DNA from: Pseudomonas sp. ANT_J12
GTDB taxonomy: Bacteria > Pseudomonadota > Gammaproteobacteria > Pseudomonadales > Pseudomonadaceae
Length of the DNA: 64,000 nucleotides
Reading direction: 5' to 3'
Assembly: GCF_008370045.1 (NCBI RefSeq)
Contig: NZ_VOBN01000014.1
Coordinates: 62,001 to 126,000 of the forward strand
Positions 50,449-58,902 of the stretch are shown here, in pieces; the first letter of the stretch is position 1, and each line of letters begins with the position of its first letter. Below the pieces are notes generated by a model. It was not told where the DNA came from and searched no databases. It worked only from the letters and a program-made list of their open reading frames with translations. Both the position numbers and the translations under genes were made by a program.

Positions 50449-51021
50449 TTGGACAATACCCGTGAACGCTTGATTGACTCAGCGCTGAAGCTGTTTCTGT
50501 CGCAAGGTATATACATAACTGGTGTGATGGCCATCGCCGCGATGGCGGGTGTTACCAAGATGACGCTCTACAGCCATTTCCCCTCCAAGGATGCGCTGAT
50601 AGTGGCTTGCCTTGAGGAGCGTGACCGACGCTGGCGTGAAGAGGTAGCGCGCACCTTGGCAGGGCATCCTGACCCGGTCAGTGGCATGCTCGCTTTTTTC
50701 GATTTGTATCAACGCTTTCTTTTACAAGACAGCGAACGCGGGTGCCTGTTCGTCAACAGTGCGGCTGAATTCCCCCATTTTAGCCACCCTGTACATTTAG
50801 CAGTGAGCAGGCATAAGCAAGGGATACGCGACAATCTTAATGCCTTGGCCGTGAGCGCCGGTATAAGTGACCCTGACGTAGTTGCTGAGGGGCTGTTTAT
50901 CTTACTGGAGGGCAGTTTTGTAAGCGGCGCCATGGGCCAGGACGTGCGGGTATTCGACACTGCCCGACACGTAGCTCATTGCTGGATCCGGAAGCAGGGC
51001 CAGCAGGAGCAGAGCGTATGA
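50449..51021 (+). CDS. TetR/AcrR-family regulator
   Basis: A 190-aa regulator with an N-terminal helix-turn-helix (RERLIDSALKLFLSQGI, MAIAAMAGVTKMTLYSHFPS) and a variable ligand-binding C-terminal domain. TTG at 50449 fits the GGAG site 8 bases upstream; a GTG at 50440 overlaps that site. In the HTH, the usual T-x-I/V position reads GVMAIAAMAG. Its TGA overlaps the ATG of the EamA transporter gene, so it is the first gene of a two-gene operon and probably controls that transporter and itself. Confidence 0.88.
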   Translation: MDNTRERLIDSALKLFLSQGIYITGVMAIAAMAGVTKMTLYSHFPSKDALIVACLEERDRRWREEVARTLAGHPDPVSGMLAFFDLYQRFLLQDSERGCLFVNSAAEFPHFSHPVHLAVSRHKQGIRDNLNALAVSAGISDPDVVAEGLFILLEGSFVSGAMGQDVRVFDTARHVAHCWIRKQGQQEQSV

Positions 51022-51995
51022 CCCTAGGCTTATTAGCGGCCATTGCCGCCACTTTTTCCTGGTCGCTGCTCTACATCTTTCCGGGGTTGGTCGGCGATTA
51101 CAGCCTTTTTGATCTGGCTGTGGTGAGCTATGCCTTTGCCGGTTTAGGTAGCCTGCTTGTGCTGTTTGTTTACCGTAGCGAAGTGCGGCAATTGCGACTG
51201 AGTGACTGGGCCTGTGCCGCACTGCTGGGCTTCTTGGGATACATCGGCTACTTCTTCCTGATCACCACTGCGGTCTTGGCAGCTGGGCCGGTGATCCCTC
51301 CTGTGATGATGGGGTCAGTACCGATTGTGCTCGCGATTGCCGGCAACATGCGAAGCTCCAGCGTGCCCTGGCGCGCCATTGCCGGGCCGCTGGTGGTGGC
51401 GGCCTTGGGGATAGGTTTGGTCAATCTGAGCGTGTTTGATCTTAGCCGTGCGACTTCAGTACTCCCTACAGCTTCGATACTGCTTGGGCTGCTCGCATCG
51501 TTAATGGCAATTGGATTTTGGACTGGTTTTGGATTGTTAAATGAAAGTGCTTTGGCTCAGCGCCCAAGCATGTCCCCGATGTTGTGGTCAGCCATGCTGA
51601 TCTTCATGTGTAGCGTCGAGATGCTGGCCTTCATCCCCGTTGGTCTGCACTTAAACCTGTCCCACTTCGCTAGCCATCCGAGCGGGTTAGCAGGTACTCA
51701 GGCGCTAATAGTCTGTGGGTTGATTCAGGGGTTAGGGGCTACCCTTGCAGGTGCGTGGGCATGGTCAATTGCAACTCGGCGTCTACCTCTGGCGCTCAGC
51801 GGGCAATTGATCGCCAGCGGAACCATTTATGCAACTACGATGGGCCTGCTCATCAACCAACGCTGGCCCTCTCCTATGGAAGCGCTTGGGACAGGGTTGC
51901 TATTGGTAGGGGTGACATGGGCTATTCACGCCTTTTATCGCCGGCAAACACGCCCCGCGACGCGTGGTGGGATCACTGACCTTAGCCAAAACTAA
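51018..51995 (+). CDS. EamA/DMT-family transporter
   Basis: A 325-aa protein with ten hydrophobic segments in two EamA repeats; for example, the first repeat ends around GPVIPPVMMGSVPIVLAIAG and the second around LSGQLIASGTIYATTMGLLI. Members of this superfamily export amino acids, metabolites or drugs. The start overlaps the TetR stop (ATGA), which fixes it against a frame 13 codons longer. The coupling with a TetR regulator suggests substrate-induced efflux. Confidence 0.88.
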   Translation: MTLGLLAAIAATFSWSLLYIFPGLVGDYSLFDLAVVSYAFAGLGSLLVLFVYRSEVRQLRLSDWACAALLGFLGYIGYFFLITTAVLAAGPVIPPVMMGSVPIVLAIAGNMRSSSVPWRAIAGPLVVAALGIGLVNLSVFDLSRATSVLPTASILLGLLASLMAIGFWTGFGLLNESALAQRPSMSPMLWSAMLIFMCSVEMLAFIPVGLHLNLSHFASHPSGLAGTQALIVCGLIQGLGATLAGAWAWSIATRRLPLALSGQLIASGTIYATTMGLLINQRWPSPMEALGTGLLLVGVTWAIHAFYRRQTRPATRGGITDLSQN

Positions 51996-52101
51996 TGCGA
52001 CTTTGCCGGTATGGGCATTTCAGGTGTCCGCTTTGGATTGATTTGGCATCATTGCCCTGAGTGCCCAGGTCGGGAAGGTGTGTTTCGCGGACGGTTACGG
52101 C

Positions 52102-52195
52102 GTAAGCGAGCGGCAATCACACCTCTTTGATAGATGCCCAGTTTTGCGGTAGCAATTCATCGAGTCGCACAGGAGATGATACTGAGGCCCTCTGA
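52102..52195 (-). mobile_element. Remnant of an IS66-family element end
   Basis: GTAAGCGAGCGGCAATCACA at 52102 closely matches the terminal repeat of the intact IS66 element at 53052-56246. Directly inside it, the minus-strand frame ending at 52117 reads PVRLDELLPQNWASIKEV, the C-terminal signature of an IS66 transposase. The rest of that element is gone, replaced by a glyoxalase-like fragment. Confidence 0.6.
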
Positions 52196-52548
52196 ACCCA
52201 GGCCGCTAACCGTAACTTGTAAGTCCCAGCCGAATAGATCAGCTCGTAGTTGTGGCTATAGATTTCCAGGATGTGGCCAAAGGGTCTTCCATATAGACCA
52301 TGCGGTATGGCTTCTCGCCAGGAAATACTCGCGTACGGGCATGCGCTGCTTGCCACCAGCGGCAACTACTTTGGCGGCCAGTCCTTCGACATCTGGATCT
52401 TGGGCGCAGAAGCGGAAGATGCCGGTCTTCCAATACTCGAAGTTGTTCTGCGACTTTTCGGCATTGCGAACCCAAAGATCTCTGCCGATCCGATCACCTG
52501 TGGACAGGTGCGCAATACGGAACGAACCCCAGCCGCCACCTTTTGGGA
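52196..52548 (-). pseudogene. VOC/glyoxalase-family remnant with frameshifts
   Basis: Three minus-strand frames together give one VOC protein: IPKGGGWGSFRIAHLSTGDR and RDLWVRNAEKSQNNFEYW, then FPGEKPYRMVYMEDP, then FGHILEIYSHNYELIYSAGTY. The first switch is near 52318 and the second near 52285. The N-terminal ~40 residues are missing, and the sequence abuts the stop codon of the terC 3' part at 52550. The C-terminus runs into the IS66 remnant. The original enzyme would have been a glyoxalase or dioxygenase-type protein. Confidence 0.65.
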
Positions 52549-52549
52549 T

Positions 52550-53051
52550 TTACTCATGCGAGCCAGCAGAGGCCTGGTCGCGGGTTTTCCACAGCGACAG
52601 CAGCACACCGCCCAGCAGAAGCGCTAGGGTTACGCTGAGGGAAATGACTGCTGGAATCTTGCCGATGATGCCGACCAGGAAAATCTTGCCACCGATAAAC
52701 ACCAGCACCAGTGCCAGCGCGTACTTGAGATAGGCGAAGCGGTGGATCATCGCCGCCAGGGCGAAATACAACGCACGAAGGCCAAGGATGGCGAAGATGT
52801 TCGAGGTGTAGACGATGAAGGGGTCTTGGGTGATGGCGAAGATCGCCGGCACACTGTCCACGGCGAACACCAGGTCGGCAGACTCGATCAGCACCAAGGC
52901 TAAGAACAACGGCGTCGCCCAGACCACGGGCTTGCCGCTGGCGTCCGCCTGACGGACAAAGAAGCGCCCTTCATGCAGTTGCTCGGTCACCCGCATGTGT
53001 TTGCGCAGGAACTTCACCAGCAGGTTATCGCTAAGGTTGGGCTGGGCATCG
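52550..53051 (-). pseudogene. terC 3' part, separated by the IS66 insertion
   Basis: This stretch encodes the C-terminal ~165 residues of a TerC/Alx-family membrane protein: NLSDNLLVKFLRKHMRVTEQ, the conserved ALVLIESADLVFAVDSVPAI (with acidic residues inside TM helices), FAILGLRALYFAL and further TM segments. The reading frame joins exactly to the 5' part at 56247-56745 when the IS and one target-site copy are removed, giving 330 aa. It carries the 8-bp duplication GGGCATCG at 53044-53051. The family is tied to tellurite resistance and to pH- or metal-stress export. Confidence 0.85.
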
Positions 53052-53110
53052 GTAACCGTCTGGCCAATACACGTTCCCGAGCCATATCCTCAGGAGACCA
53101 TCAGGAAGTT

Positions 53111-53281
53111 ATGTTGCCCGGAAGACCACTCATGGACTCGTCTTTTGGCGACCTGATCGACAGGACGACGTATATTGGAATGAGCCTGATTGCATCCCCG
53201 ACCTTCCAGCTGGCACGGTTTCTAGAATCTCTACCACCTGCGTTTTCTCGGAGCAAACAGCAAGGTTCAGCGCTGAATTAG
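53111..53281 (+). CDS. Possible small passenger protein (56 aa)
   Basis: An ORF with AGGA close to its ATG; the product starts MLPGRPLMDSSFGDLIDRTT and ends SRSKQQGSALN. It lies inside the IS66 element, 35 bases before the larger passenger gene and on the same strand. I recognise no family. It could be a gene, or read-through of an older frame. Confidence 0.35.
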   Translation: MLPGRPLMDSSFGDLIDRTTYIGMSLIASPTFQLARFLESLPPAFSRSKQQGSALN

Positions 53282-53316
53282 GGTAGAGTTACCGGTAGAA
53301 AAATCGGGAAGGCAGC

Positions 53317-53823
53317 ATGACAAGGAACATTTACAGCCCTAGCGTTGATGACCAGATCGCTTATCTAAGAGAAGCGTTGGAGCTACGTGTCCTTGAGGTC
53401 TCGGACATTGTGCAATGGGCGGATGATCAGATCATTACACGGGAAAATCCTGCCTACGAACTGATAGAGCTTGCACTGATGAGTGACTCGAATCGGTACG
53501 ACACTGCTAGTCAGTTACTTCGAGTCGGGACGCCCACCTTGAGCCGCGCAGAGGTATTGCCCTATGTGCTCGCCAAGGCACATGAACGACTCCTTGTAGA
53601 TCCTGATTTTGGAAAGGTCTTAGCAGAAGGACTTTACCAATCCTGGTTTCGGTCGAATTACGACTTTCCTGACGCTCTTAGCCTGTGCGGCTATTTCGAG
53701 GATGCCTATTCATTGGCTGAGAGCGAGATAGTTGGAACAGTTGACCAGATCAACCGAGAGCTGCTTGAGTTTACTGCCCAGTTTCAGGACTGCAATTGGT
53801 TAGAGAGCGTGCTTGGCCGATAG
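53317..53823 (+). CDS. Passenger hypothetical protein of the IS66 element (168 aa)
   Basis: A 168-aa mainly helical, acidic protein beginning MTRNIYSPSVDDQIAYLREA, with AYELIELALMSDSNRYD in the middle and DCNWLESVLGR at the end. GGGAAGG precedes the ATG. No TM, signal peptide or catalytic motif is seen. The size, acidity and layout resemble small immunity or DUF2247-like proteins, but I cannot assign it. It is oriented against the transposase genes and located between tnpC and the left terminal repeat, so it moves with the element. Confidence 0.65.
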   Translation: MTRNIYSPSVDDQIAYLREALELRVLEVSDIVQWADDQIITRENPAYELIELALMSDSNRYDTASQLLRVGTPTLSRAEVLPYVLAKAHERLLVDPDFGKVLAEGLYQSWFRSNYDFPDALSLCGYFEDAYSLAESEIVGTVDQINRELLEFTAQFQDCNWLESVLGR

Positions 53824-53906
53824 AGTTCTAGTTTTGAGGTTGGCTCCGAGATTGTGGGTCAAGACGACATTGGCGATAAGCGCTCGCCGAAATCACCTTG
53901 CGTGAC

Positions 53907-55433
53907 TCAGACGAGCATCCACTGATGCGGCAGCAGTTGGTTGATCTCACTGGATCGCTGCGTGGGCAGCCGCGTCAGCACATCTTTGAGATAGGCATAC
54001 GGATCGTGCCCATTCATGCGCGCCGACTGGATTAAACTCATGATCGCCGCGGCCCGTTTACCGCTGCGCAGCGACCCGGCAAACAACCAGTTGGAACGTC
54101 CAAGCGCCCATGGTCGGATCTGATTTTCCACCGGGTTATTGTCTATGGGCACAGCCCCATCTTCCAGGTAGCGCGTCAGCGCTACCCAGCGTTTAAGGCT
54201 GTAATCCAAGGCTTTGGCCGTTGCTGAGCCGTTGGGCACAAGATCGCGCTGGGTCAACATCCAGTTGTGCAGCGCTTTCGCCACCGGCGCTGCTTTTTCT
54301 TGCCGTATTCGGCAGCGATCCTCGTCACTCATGTCACGCGCTTGGCGCTCAACTTCGTATAACCCGCCAATCAAGTGCAGTGCTTGTTCAGCCAACTGGC
54401 TTTTATTCGCCGCGTGCAGATCGAAAAACTTACGGCGGGCGTGGGCCATGCAGCCAATTTCGGTCATGCCCTTCTCGAAGCCTGCTTTGTAGCCAGCAAA
54501 GTCATCGCACACCAGCTTGCCGTTCCACGAGCCGAGGAAGTTACGCGCATGCTCACCGGCGCGGCTCGGACTGAAGTCATAGACCACAGCCTTGAGCGCC
54601 GAAAACGGTGAGGTGCAGTAAGCCCAGACATATGCGCGGTGCGTTTTCTTCTGTCCGGGCGCAAGCATCTGCACCGGAGTTTCGTCGGCATGGACGACTC
54701 GTTGGGCCAGAACAGCTTCTCGCAAGGCATCAACCAATGGCTGAAGCTGCACACCAGTCTGTCCAACCCATTGCGCGAGAGTTGAACGCGCGATGGCTAA
54801 GCCGGCTCGGCCAAAGATCTTCTCCTGCCGGTACAGCGGCAAGTGATCGGCGAATTTCGCCACCATTACATGAGCGAGCAGACCTGCCGTAGGTATTCCC
54901 TTGTCGATCACCTGGGCCGGTACCGGCGCCTGGATCAATGTTTCGCACTGACGGCAGGCCCACTTCCCACGCACATGTTGTTCGACGGTGAACACGCCTG
55001 GCGTGTAATCGAGCTTCTCGCTGACGTCCTCGCCAATGCGCTGGAGCTGGCAACCGCAGGAGCACTGAGTATTTTCTGGCTCATGATGAATGACGGTGCG
55101 TGGAAACTGTGGCGGCAACGGCGCGCGCTTTGGTTTTTGGCGCGCCTCTTCTGGAGCAGTAACCGGCTGGAGTGCCGTCAGCTCAGCGTCGATGGCCTCA
55201 AGGTCAGTGTTTAGCAGATTGTCGAGCAAGCTGCCTTGCTCAGGACTGATCTGCTCGCTGCGCTTGGCAAACCGGTGCCGCTTGAGGAGCGCGATCTCGT
55301 GGGTCAGCTGCTCGATGATGGTGTTATCGCGGTGGCTCTTTCTGCCCATGGTGTCGACCTGCGACATCAACTGCGCAGCGAGTGCACGCAGTTGGTCGGG
55401 GGTCATTTGGTCGAGGTTGGGCAAGGAAGTCAT
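53907..55433 (-). CDS. tnpC: IS66 transposase TnpC
   Basis: A 508-aa IS66 transposase: an N-terminal coiled coil (about residues 5-60), a zinc-finger region with HEPENTQCSCGCQL and CRQCE (about 115-165), and a DDE core with VHADETPVQ (first Asp, about 245), KLVCDDFAGYK (second Asp, about 305) and NNPVENQIRPWALGR (Glu, about 435). The C-terminal RLPTQRSSEINQLLPHQW is family-typical. It lies 63 bases downstream of tnpB. The length and motifs are intact, so it is probably active. Confidence 0.95.
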   Translation of the reverse strand: MTSLPNLDQMTPDQLRALAAQLMSQVDTMGRKSHRDNTIIEQLTHEIALLKRHRFAKRSEQISPEQGSLLDNLLNTDLEAIDAELTALQPVTAPEEARQKPKRAPLPPQFPRTVIHHEPENTQCSCGCQLQRIGEDVSEKLDYTPGVFTVEQHVRGKWACRQCETLIQAPVPAQVIDKGIPTAGLLAHVMVAKFADHLPLYRQEKIFGRAGLAIARSTLAQWVGQTGVQLQPLVDALREAVLAQRVVHADETPVQMLAPGQKKTHRAYVWAYCTSPFSALKAVVYDFSPSRAGEHARNFLGSWNGKLVCDDFAGYKAGFEKGMTEIGCMAHARRKFFDLHAANKSQLAEQALHLIGGLYEVERQARDMSDEDRCRIRQEKAAPVAKALHNWMLTQRDLVPNGSATAKALDYSLKRWVALTRYLEDGAVPIDNNPVENQIRPWALGRSNWLFAGSLRSGKRAAAIMSLIQSARMNGHDPYAYLKDVLTRLPTQRSSEINQLLPHQWMLV

Positions 55434-55496
55434 GCCGTGGATTTTACCAAAGCAGACCGCCTGCGGTAGCAGGCTCAGGCGTTAATTACTGCCTTT

Positions 55497-55832
55497 TTAA
55501 AGGATCGTGATTGCACCGCCAGCGCCAACACGCTGCCATGGAAGACCAAGTACAAGGGCCTGAAGTTGCTCGCTATCCAGCTCCAGCTCGCAACCTTGTC
55601 GAATGCCTGGCAACTGGAACTTCCCCTGATTCAACCGGCGTGCCGCCAGCCAAACACCAATCCCATCATGCACCAGGACTTTCATTCGATTGGCCCGACG
55701 ATTGGCAAACAGATAAGCGCAGTGCGGCTTCGCCGCACCGAACACCGCAATCACCCTAGCCAGCGCGGTTTCTGTGCCGGCGCGCATATCCATGGGCTCA
55801 GTGGCCAGCCAGATGGCGTCGATGCGGATCAT
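55497..55832 (-). CDS. tnpB: IS66 accessory protein TnpB
   Basis: A 111-aa IS66 Orf2 protein: IDAIWLATEPMDMRAGTETA at residues 4-23, then HCAYLFANRRANRMKVLVHD, which is the family hallmark, and LDSEQLQALVLGLPWQR near the C-terminus. TnpB is needed for IS66 transposition together with TnpA and TnpC; its biochemical role is unclear. The start overlaps the tnpA stop as ATGA. Confidence 0.95.
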   Translation of the reverse strand: MIRIDAIWLATEPMDMRAGTETALARVIAVFGAAKPHCAYLFANRRANRMKVLVHDGIGVWLAARRLNQGKFQLPGIRQGCELELDSEQLQALVLGLPWQRVGAGGAITIL

Positions 55833-56146
55833 TGAGTGAGGCCACGGACAAAACGGGCACAGCCTTCAGGATCGGAGATGGGCCATTTGACGGAGAGGGT
55901 TTGCTGACCCAGCGATAGCTCGACGGTCGCTAACGCTTCAACCTTTCGCTTTGGTTCCACCTTCAACGGAATGAACGCTGGCAGCGTGCTGGCTTGCTGA
56001 TCGCTAAAAAGGGGCAGCCATCGGCGAACCACATTGGCGTTGATGCCATGGCTCATCGCAATGGCCGCGACCGAAACACCGGGCTGCTGACATTCTTTGA
56101 CGACCTGAGACTTGAAGGATTTCGGGTAAGACTTACGTTGGCGCAT
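55829..56146 (-). CDS. tnpA: IS66 accessory protein TnpA (helix-turn-helix)
   Basis: A 105-aa IS66 Orf1 protein: RKSYPKSFKSQVVKECQQPG, then VSVAAIAMSHGINANVVRRW, a helix-turn-helix of the IS3/IS66 TnpA type. The C-terminus has the short SDPEGCARFVRGL segment that IS66 TnpA proteins share. It is the first gene of the transposase operon and starts about 100 bases from the right end of the element. Confidence 0.93.
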   Translation of the reverse strand: MRQRKSYPKSFKSQVVKECQQPGVSVAAIAMSHGINANVVRRWLPLFSDQQASTLPAFIPLKVEPKRKVEALATVELSLGQQTLSVKWPISDPEGCARFVRGLTQ

Positions 56147-56246
56147 GACGATCCTGACATTAAGGGTAATTGCGTCCGCTTAAATTTACGCGGACACAAT
56201 CGCCCTTAATGCTGGAGTTCGGAAGGTGTGTTTGCCATCCGCTTAC

Positions 56247-56745
56247 GGGCATCGACCTTGCTGAACAGCATCTTCACTCCAGTTACCAGCAGGAAGATGC
56301 CTAACACATACAGAATCCAGCTGAACTCGGCGATCAGCGCCGCACCCAGGCCAATCATGATCGCGCGCAGCACGATGACACCGAGAATGCCCCAGAACAG
56401 CACCTCGTGCTGATACCTACGCGGGATAGAGAGGAAGCTGAAGATCATCGCCATCAGGAACACGTTGTCCATCGACAACGATTTCTCGATCAGAAAACCG
56501 GAGTAGAAATCCATCCCGGCGTCAACACCCTTGACCTGCCAGACCCAGAGGCCGAACAGCAAGCCAGCCGTGATATAGCCAGCAGAAAGCAGCAGACTTT
56601 CAGTAACGCCGATTTCTCGCTGCTCACGGTGGAGAACCCCGAGGTCGAAGACCAACAGGCCTATCACGATGCTTATAAAGACTAGCCAAAACCAAGTGGC
56701 GGTGCCGAGGAACTCGGCCAGGAAGAACGGTTCTAGGGCAGTCAT
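56247..56745 (-). pseudogene. terC 5' part, separated by the IS66 insertion
   Basis: It encodes the first 166 residues of a TerC/Alx protein with five TM segments, including VFDLGVLHREQREIGVTESL and the conserved FYSGFLIEKSLSMDNVFLMA (acidic residues in TM). The gene starts with ATG after GAGGAGGGG, a strong ribosome site. At 56246 the frame enters the IS, picks up ten foreign residues (RKRMANTPSE region) and stops at 56206. The 3' part is at 52550-53051. The upstream gap 56746-57033 shows no gene. Confidence 0.9.
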
Positions 56746-57033
56746 GAGCCCCTCCTCTAAGTGTCGAAGTTATACAAACTGCAACTCCGACATGGCAGCG
56801 GGTAGCTGTCAGAGGGGCCCGGCATTGCGAGTTCAAATCTAGAGAGACGCGTGGGGTTTCTCAATCACGCAAGGTTTGCAAGTTATTTCAAATCGGTAGG
56901 TCGTAGCGGAAGTCGGAATGCCGATATGCAGAAATGATATCTGCATCCAGAGAGCCTTTAACAGAGCCTGGCTCCCTGGCTTTTTTGTTGCCGAACTTAG
57001 CGATTAAATGAGCCTGAATATCCTATAAGCATC

Positions 57034-58593
57034 TCAAGCTTCCGGGGACTCAGTCATCGCGACTCCTTTTCGCCCCAGTTGTTTAACGCCATACATGGCC
57101 TGATCCGCCGCCTTAAGCAATGTATCGAGACTCTTGCCATGGATAGGACACAGCGAGACTCCAATACTGCACGATATTGAAAGCTCTCCTGCACTGGTCA
57201 CGACTGTCTGCGCGATGGTCTCGAGCACCCTCGCCGCCTTCAGTTCAGCACTCTCGGGGTGGGTAATGCCTGTAACCAGAATCACGAACTCATCCCCGCC
57301 GTAGCGTGCGATGGTGTCACACGAGCGAGTGGCTTGAAGCATGCGATTTGCGACCGCTCGGAGAACCTGATCGCCGACCTCATGGCCGTACTTATCGTTG
57401 ATATCCTTGAAGTGATCCAGGTCGATCAGCAGCACGGCAAACGGAACCCCGTTCACTTTCCAATCGGAGTAGGCCTGATCAAATCGATCGGCGAAAAGGT
57501 AGCGATTAGGCAGTTGGGTGAGCACGTCATGAGTTGCGAGATAAGCCGAGCGTTCGTGTTCAACCTCTGCTCTTTCGATCGCTTTGAAATGCCGAATCAA
57601 CGCCACAGGCACAAGCACGAATGCCCCCGCGAGAACCGCAAGGATGATCAATGTTTCCGCTGTCAGAATATCGCCCAATCGCAACTGACGCTCAAACAAC
57701 AAGATCATCGGTTGTGAAACACTCCTAATCTCGACTCGGTCAGATAGCGCCGGTAATAGGAAGCGATCCAAGATACCGGCCTGCTCGGTCTGCGTTGAAA
57801 AGACATTGCTTTCAGATCCTGCAGCGGTTTTCAGGACAGCACTGACGCGAACCAGGGGATCTACGTTCGCATAACTCACAGCATCCTGTAGCGAATCCGT
57901 CTTGATCAAAAGCAAAGACACCATCGTGCTGCCAAAGAAATTGGGGCGAGTGTTCTCTCGATCCTGTTCAGGACGAATGACTGACTGCATCAGAATGTAA
58001 GCGTCCCCCCCCTCATACATTGAGAAAACAGGCGATACGACCGGCTTCTGATTATTGTGTGTTCGAGCCAACGCATAGGAGAGATAGGCGACGGTTTCTA
58101 GCTTGACGCCATAGATCGAACTCGATTCAGGGAGTAAGGGGTACATGAACAATACAGGCCAAGTCTCATTGAGATAGACCTGATGTTGCGCAGGTTGGTG
58201 AGTGAGACTCGGAAAATCCTTGAGTTGAAAGTCTGGACGCCAAGTACGGCGCAACAGATCTTCAAAAGCCGCCTGTTCGGCGATGGGTACCGCCCGCGCC
58301 GCCTCAAGCATGTAAATATGAGGGTAAGCAGCTAAAACGACAGCTGCATACCGGGCCGCAGCTTCCGTATCGCTCTGATCGACGGCCTGAAGAAATGCCG
58401 AGAAACCCGCCAGCACCGCCTCATTAGTATCAAGCTGATTGCGCACGATGCCGGAAATATTCTGCACGTATTCCGAGAAACGCTTTTCTCTACGTTCAGT
58501 CTCGGACTTCAGCAGTAACAGGGCTGAAAAGCCAACCAATCCGACAGCGAGGATAATGAAACCTGCCAGGGAGCTGTTCCGCCTAGTAAGCAT
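57034..58593 (-). CDS. CHASE-GGDEF diguanylate cyclase
   Basis: A 519-aa membrane protein: TM1 at about residues 10-30, a periplasmic CHASE-type sensor at about 45-290, TM2 at about 310-335, then a GGDEF domain with THDVLTQLPNRYLFADRF, LIDLDHFKDINDKYGHEVGD and the active-site loop RYGGDEFVIL. It would make cyclic di-GMP in response to an extracellular signal. The RxxD inhibitory site is not present before the GGDEF loop. ATG at 58593 is taken, with GGAAAAG upstream; a GTG precedes it by one codon. It is a single gene. Confidence 0.9.
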   Translation of the reverse strand: MLTRRNSSLAGFIILAVGLVGFSALLLLKSETERREKRFSEYVQNISGIVRNQLDTNEAVLAGFSAFLQAVDQSDTEAAARYAAVVLAAYPHIYMLEAARAVPIAEQAAFEDLLRRTWRPDFQLKDFPSLTHQPAQHQVYLNETWPVLFMYPLLPESSSIYGVKLETVAYLSYALARTHNNQKPVVSPVFSMYEGGDAYILMQSVIRPEQDRENTRPNFFGSTMVSLLLIKTDSLQDAVSYANVDPLVRVSAVLKTAAGSESNVFSTQTEQAGILDRFLLPALSDRVEIRSVSQPMILLFERQLRLGDILTAETLIILAVLAGAFVLVPVALIRHFKAIERAEVEHERSAYLATHDVLTQLPNRYLFADRFDQAYSDWKVNGVPFAVLLIDLDHFKDINDKYGHEVGDQVLRAVANRMLQATRSCDTIARYGGDEFVILVTGITHPESAELKAARVLETIAQTVVTSAGELSISCSIGVSLCPIHGKSLDTLLKAADQAMYGVKQLGRKGVAMTESPEA

Positions 58594-58902
58594 CACTTTA
58601 ACTTTTCCAAGGCGCAGAGCGAGAGCCGAGCCTTGGCAAGCACCGTTGAAGCTAAACGAGATCGCGGGTGAACGACCGATAAATGCCGATTTGAAGGTCG
58701 CTGAGCATTGAAAACAATTCCCAAGGTGTCAGATCCGATACGATTTCTGCTCTGCACTGCGATTACCCCTTTCGCATGTGCTCGAAAGAAAAATTTTCGA
58801 GCCCCACTTTCTGCTTCCTAGATGTTCACTGCTGCAACGAAACCCACTATAGGGCAATTTGCCAGCACTCGCTGTGTCGTGTGCAATAGCTTCGGTTCGA
58901 GC
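58594..58902. other. Intergenic region between GGDEF and the sensor kinase
   Basis: About 310 bp with a promoter region for the GGDEF gene on its left side. The open frame 58822-59025 overlaps the kinase end and is not supported. I see no hairpin or gene here. Confidence 0.35.

Larger units (their letters stand above)
53052..56246 (-). mobile_element. Complete IS66-family insertion sequence (3195 bp) in terC
   Basis: The ends are inverted repeats beginning GTAACCGTCTGGCCAATACA (left) and, on the other strand, GTAAGCGGATGGCAAACACA (right); 14 of 20 positions match. Both sides have the 8-bp direct repeat GGGCATCG (53044-53051 and 56247-56254), the size expected for IS66. Inside are tnpA, tnpB and tnpC in the usual order on the minus strand. 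At the far end are one or two passenger genes on the plus strand, which makes the element longer than a standard ~2.5-kb IS66. A near-palindrome at 56159-56210 lies just inside the right end. Confidence 0.9.

Noticed and set aside
56815..56850. GAGTTCAAATC resembling a tRNA T-loop
   Set aside because: The flanking 5-base arms do not pair, and no acceptor or anticodon stem could be found.
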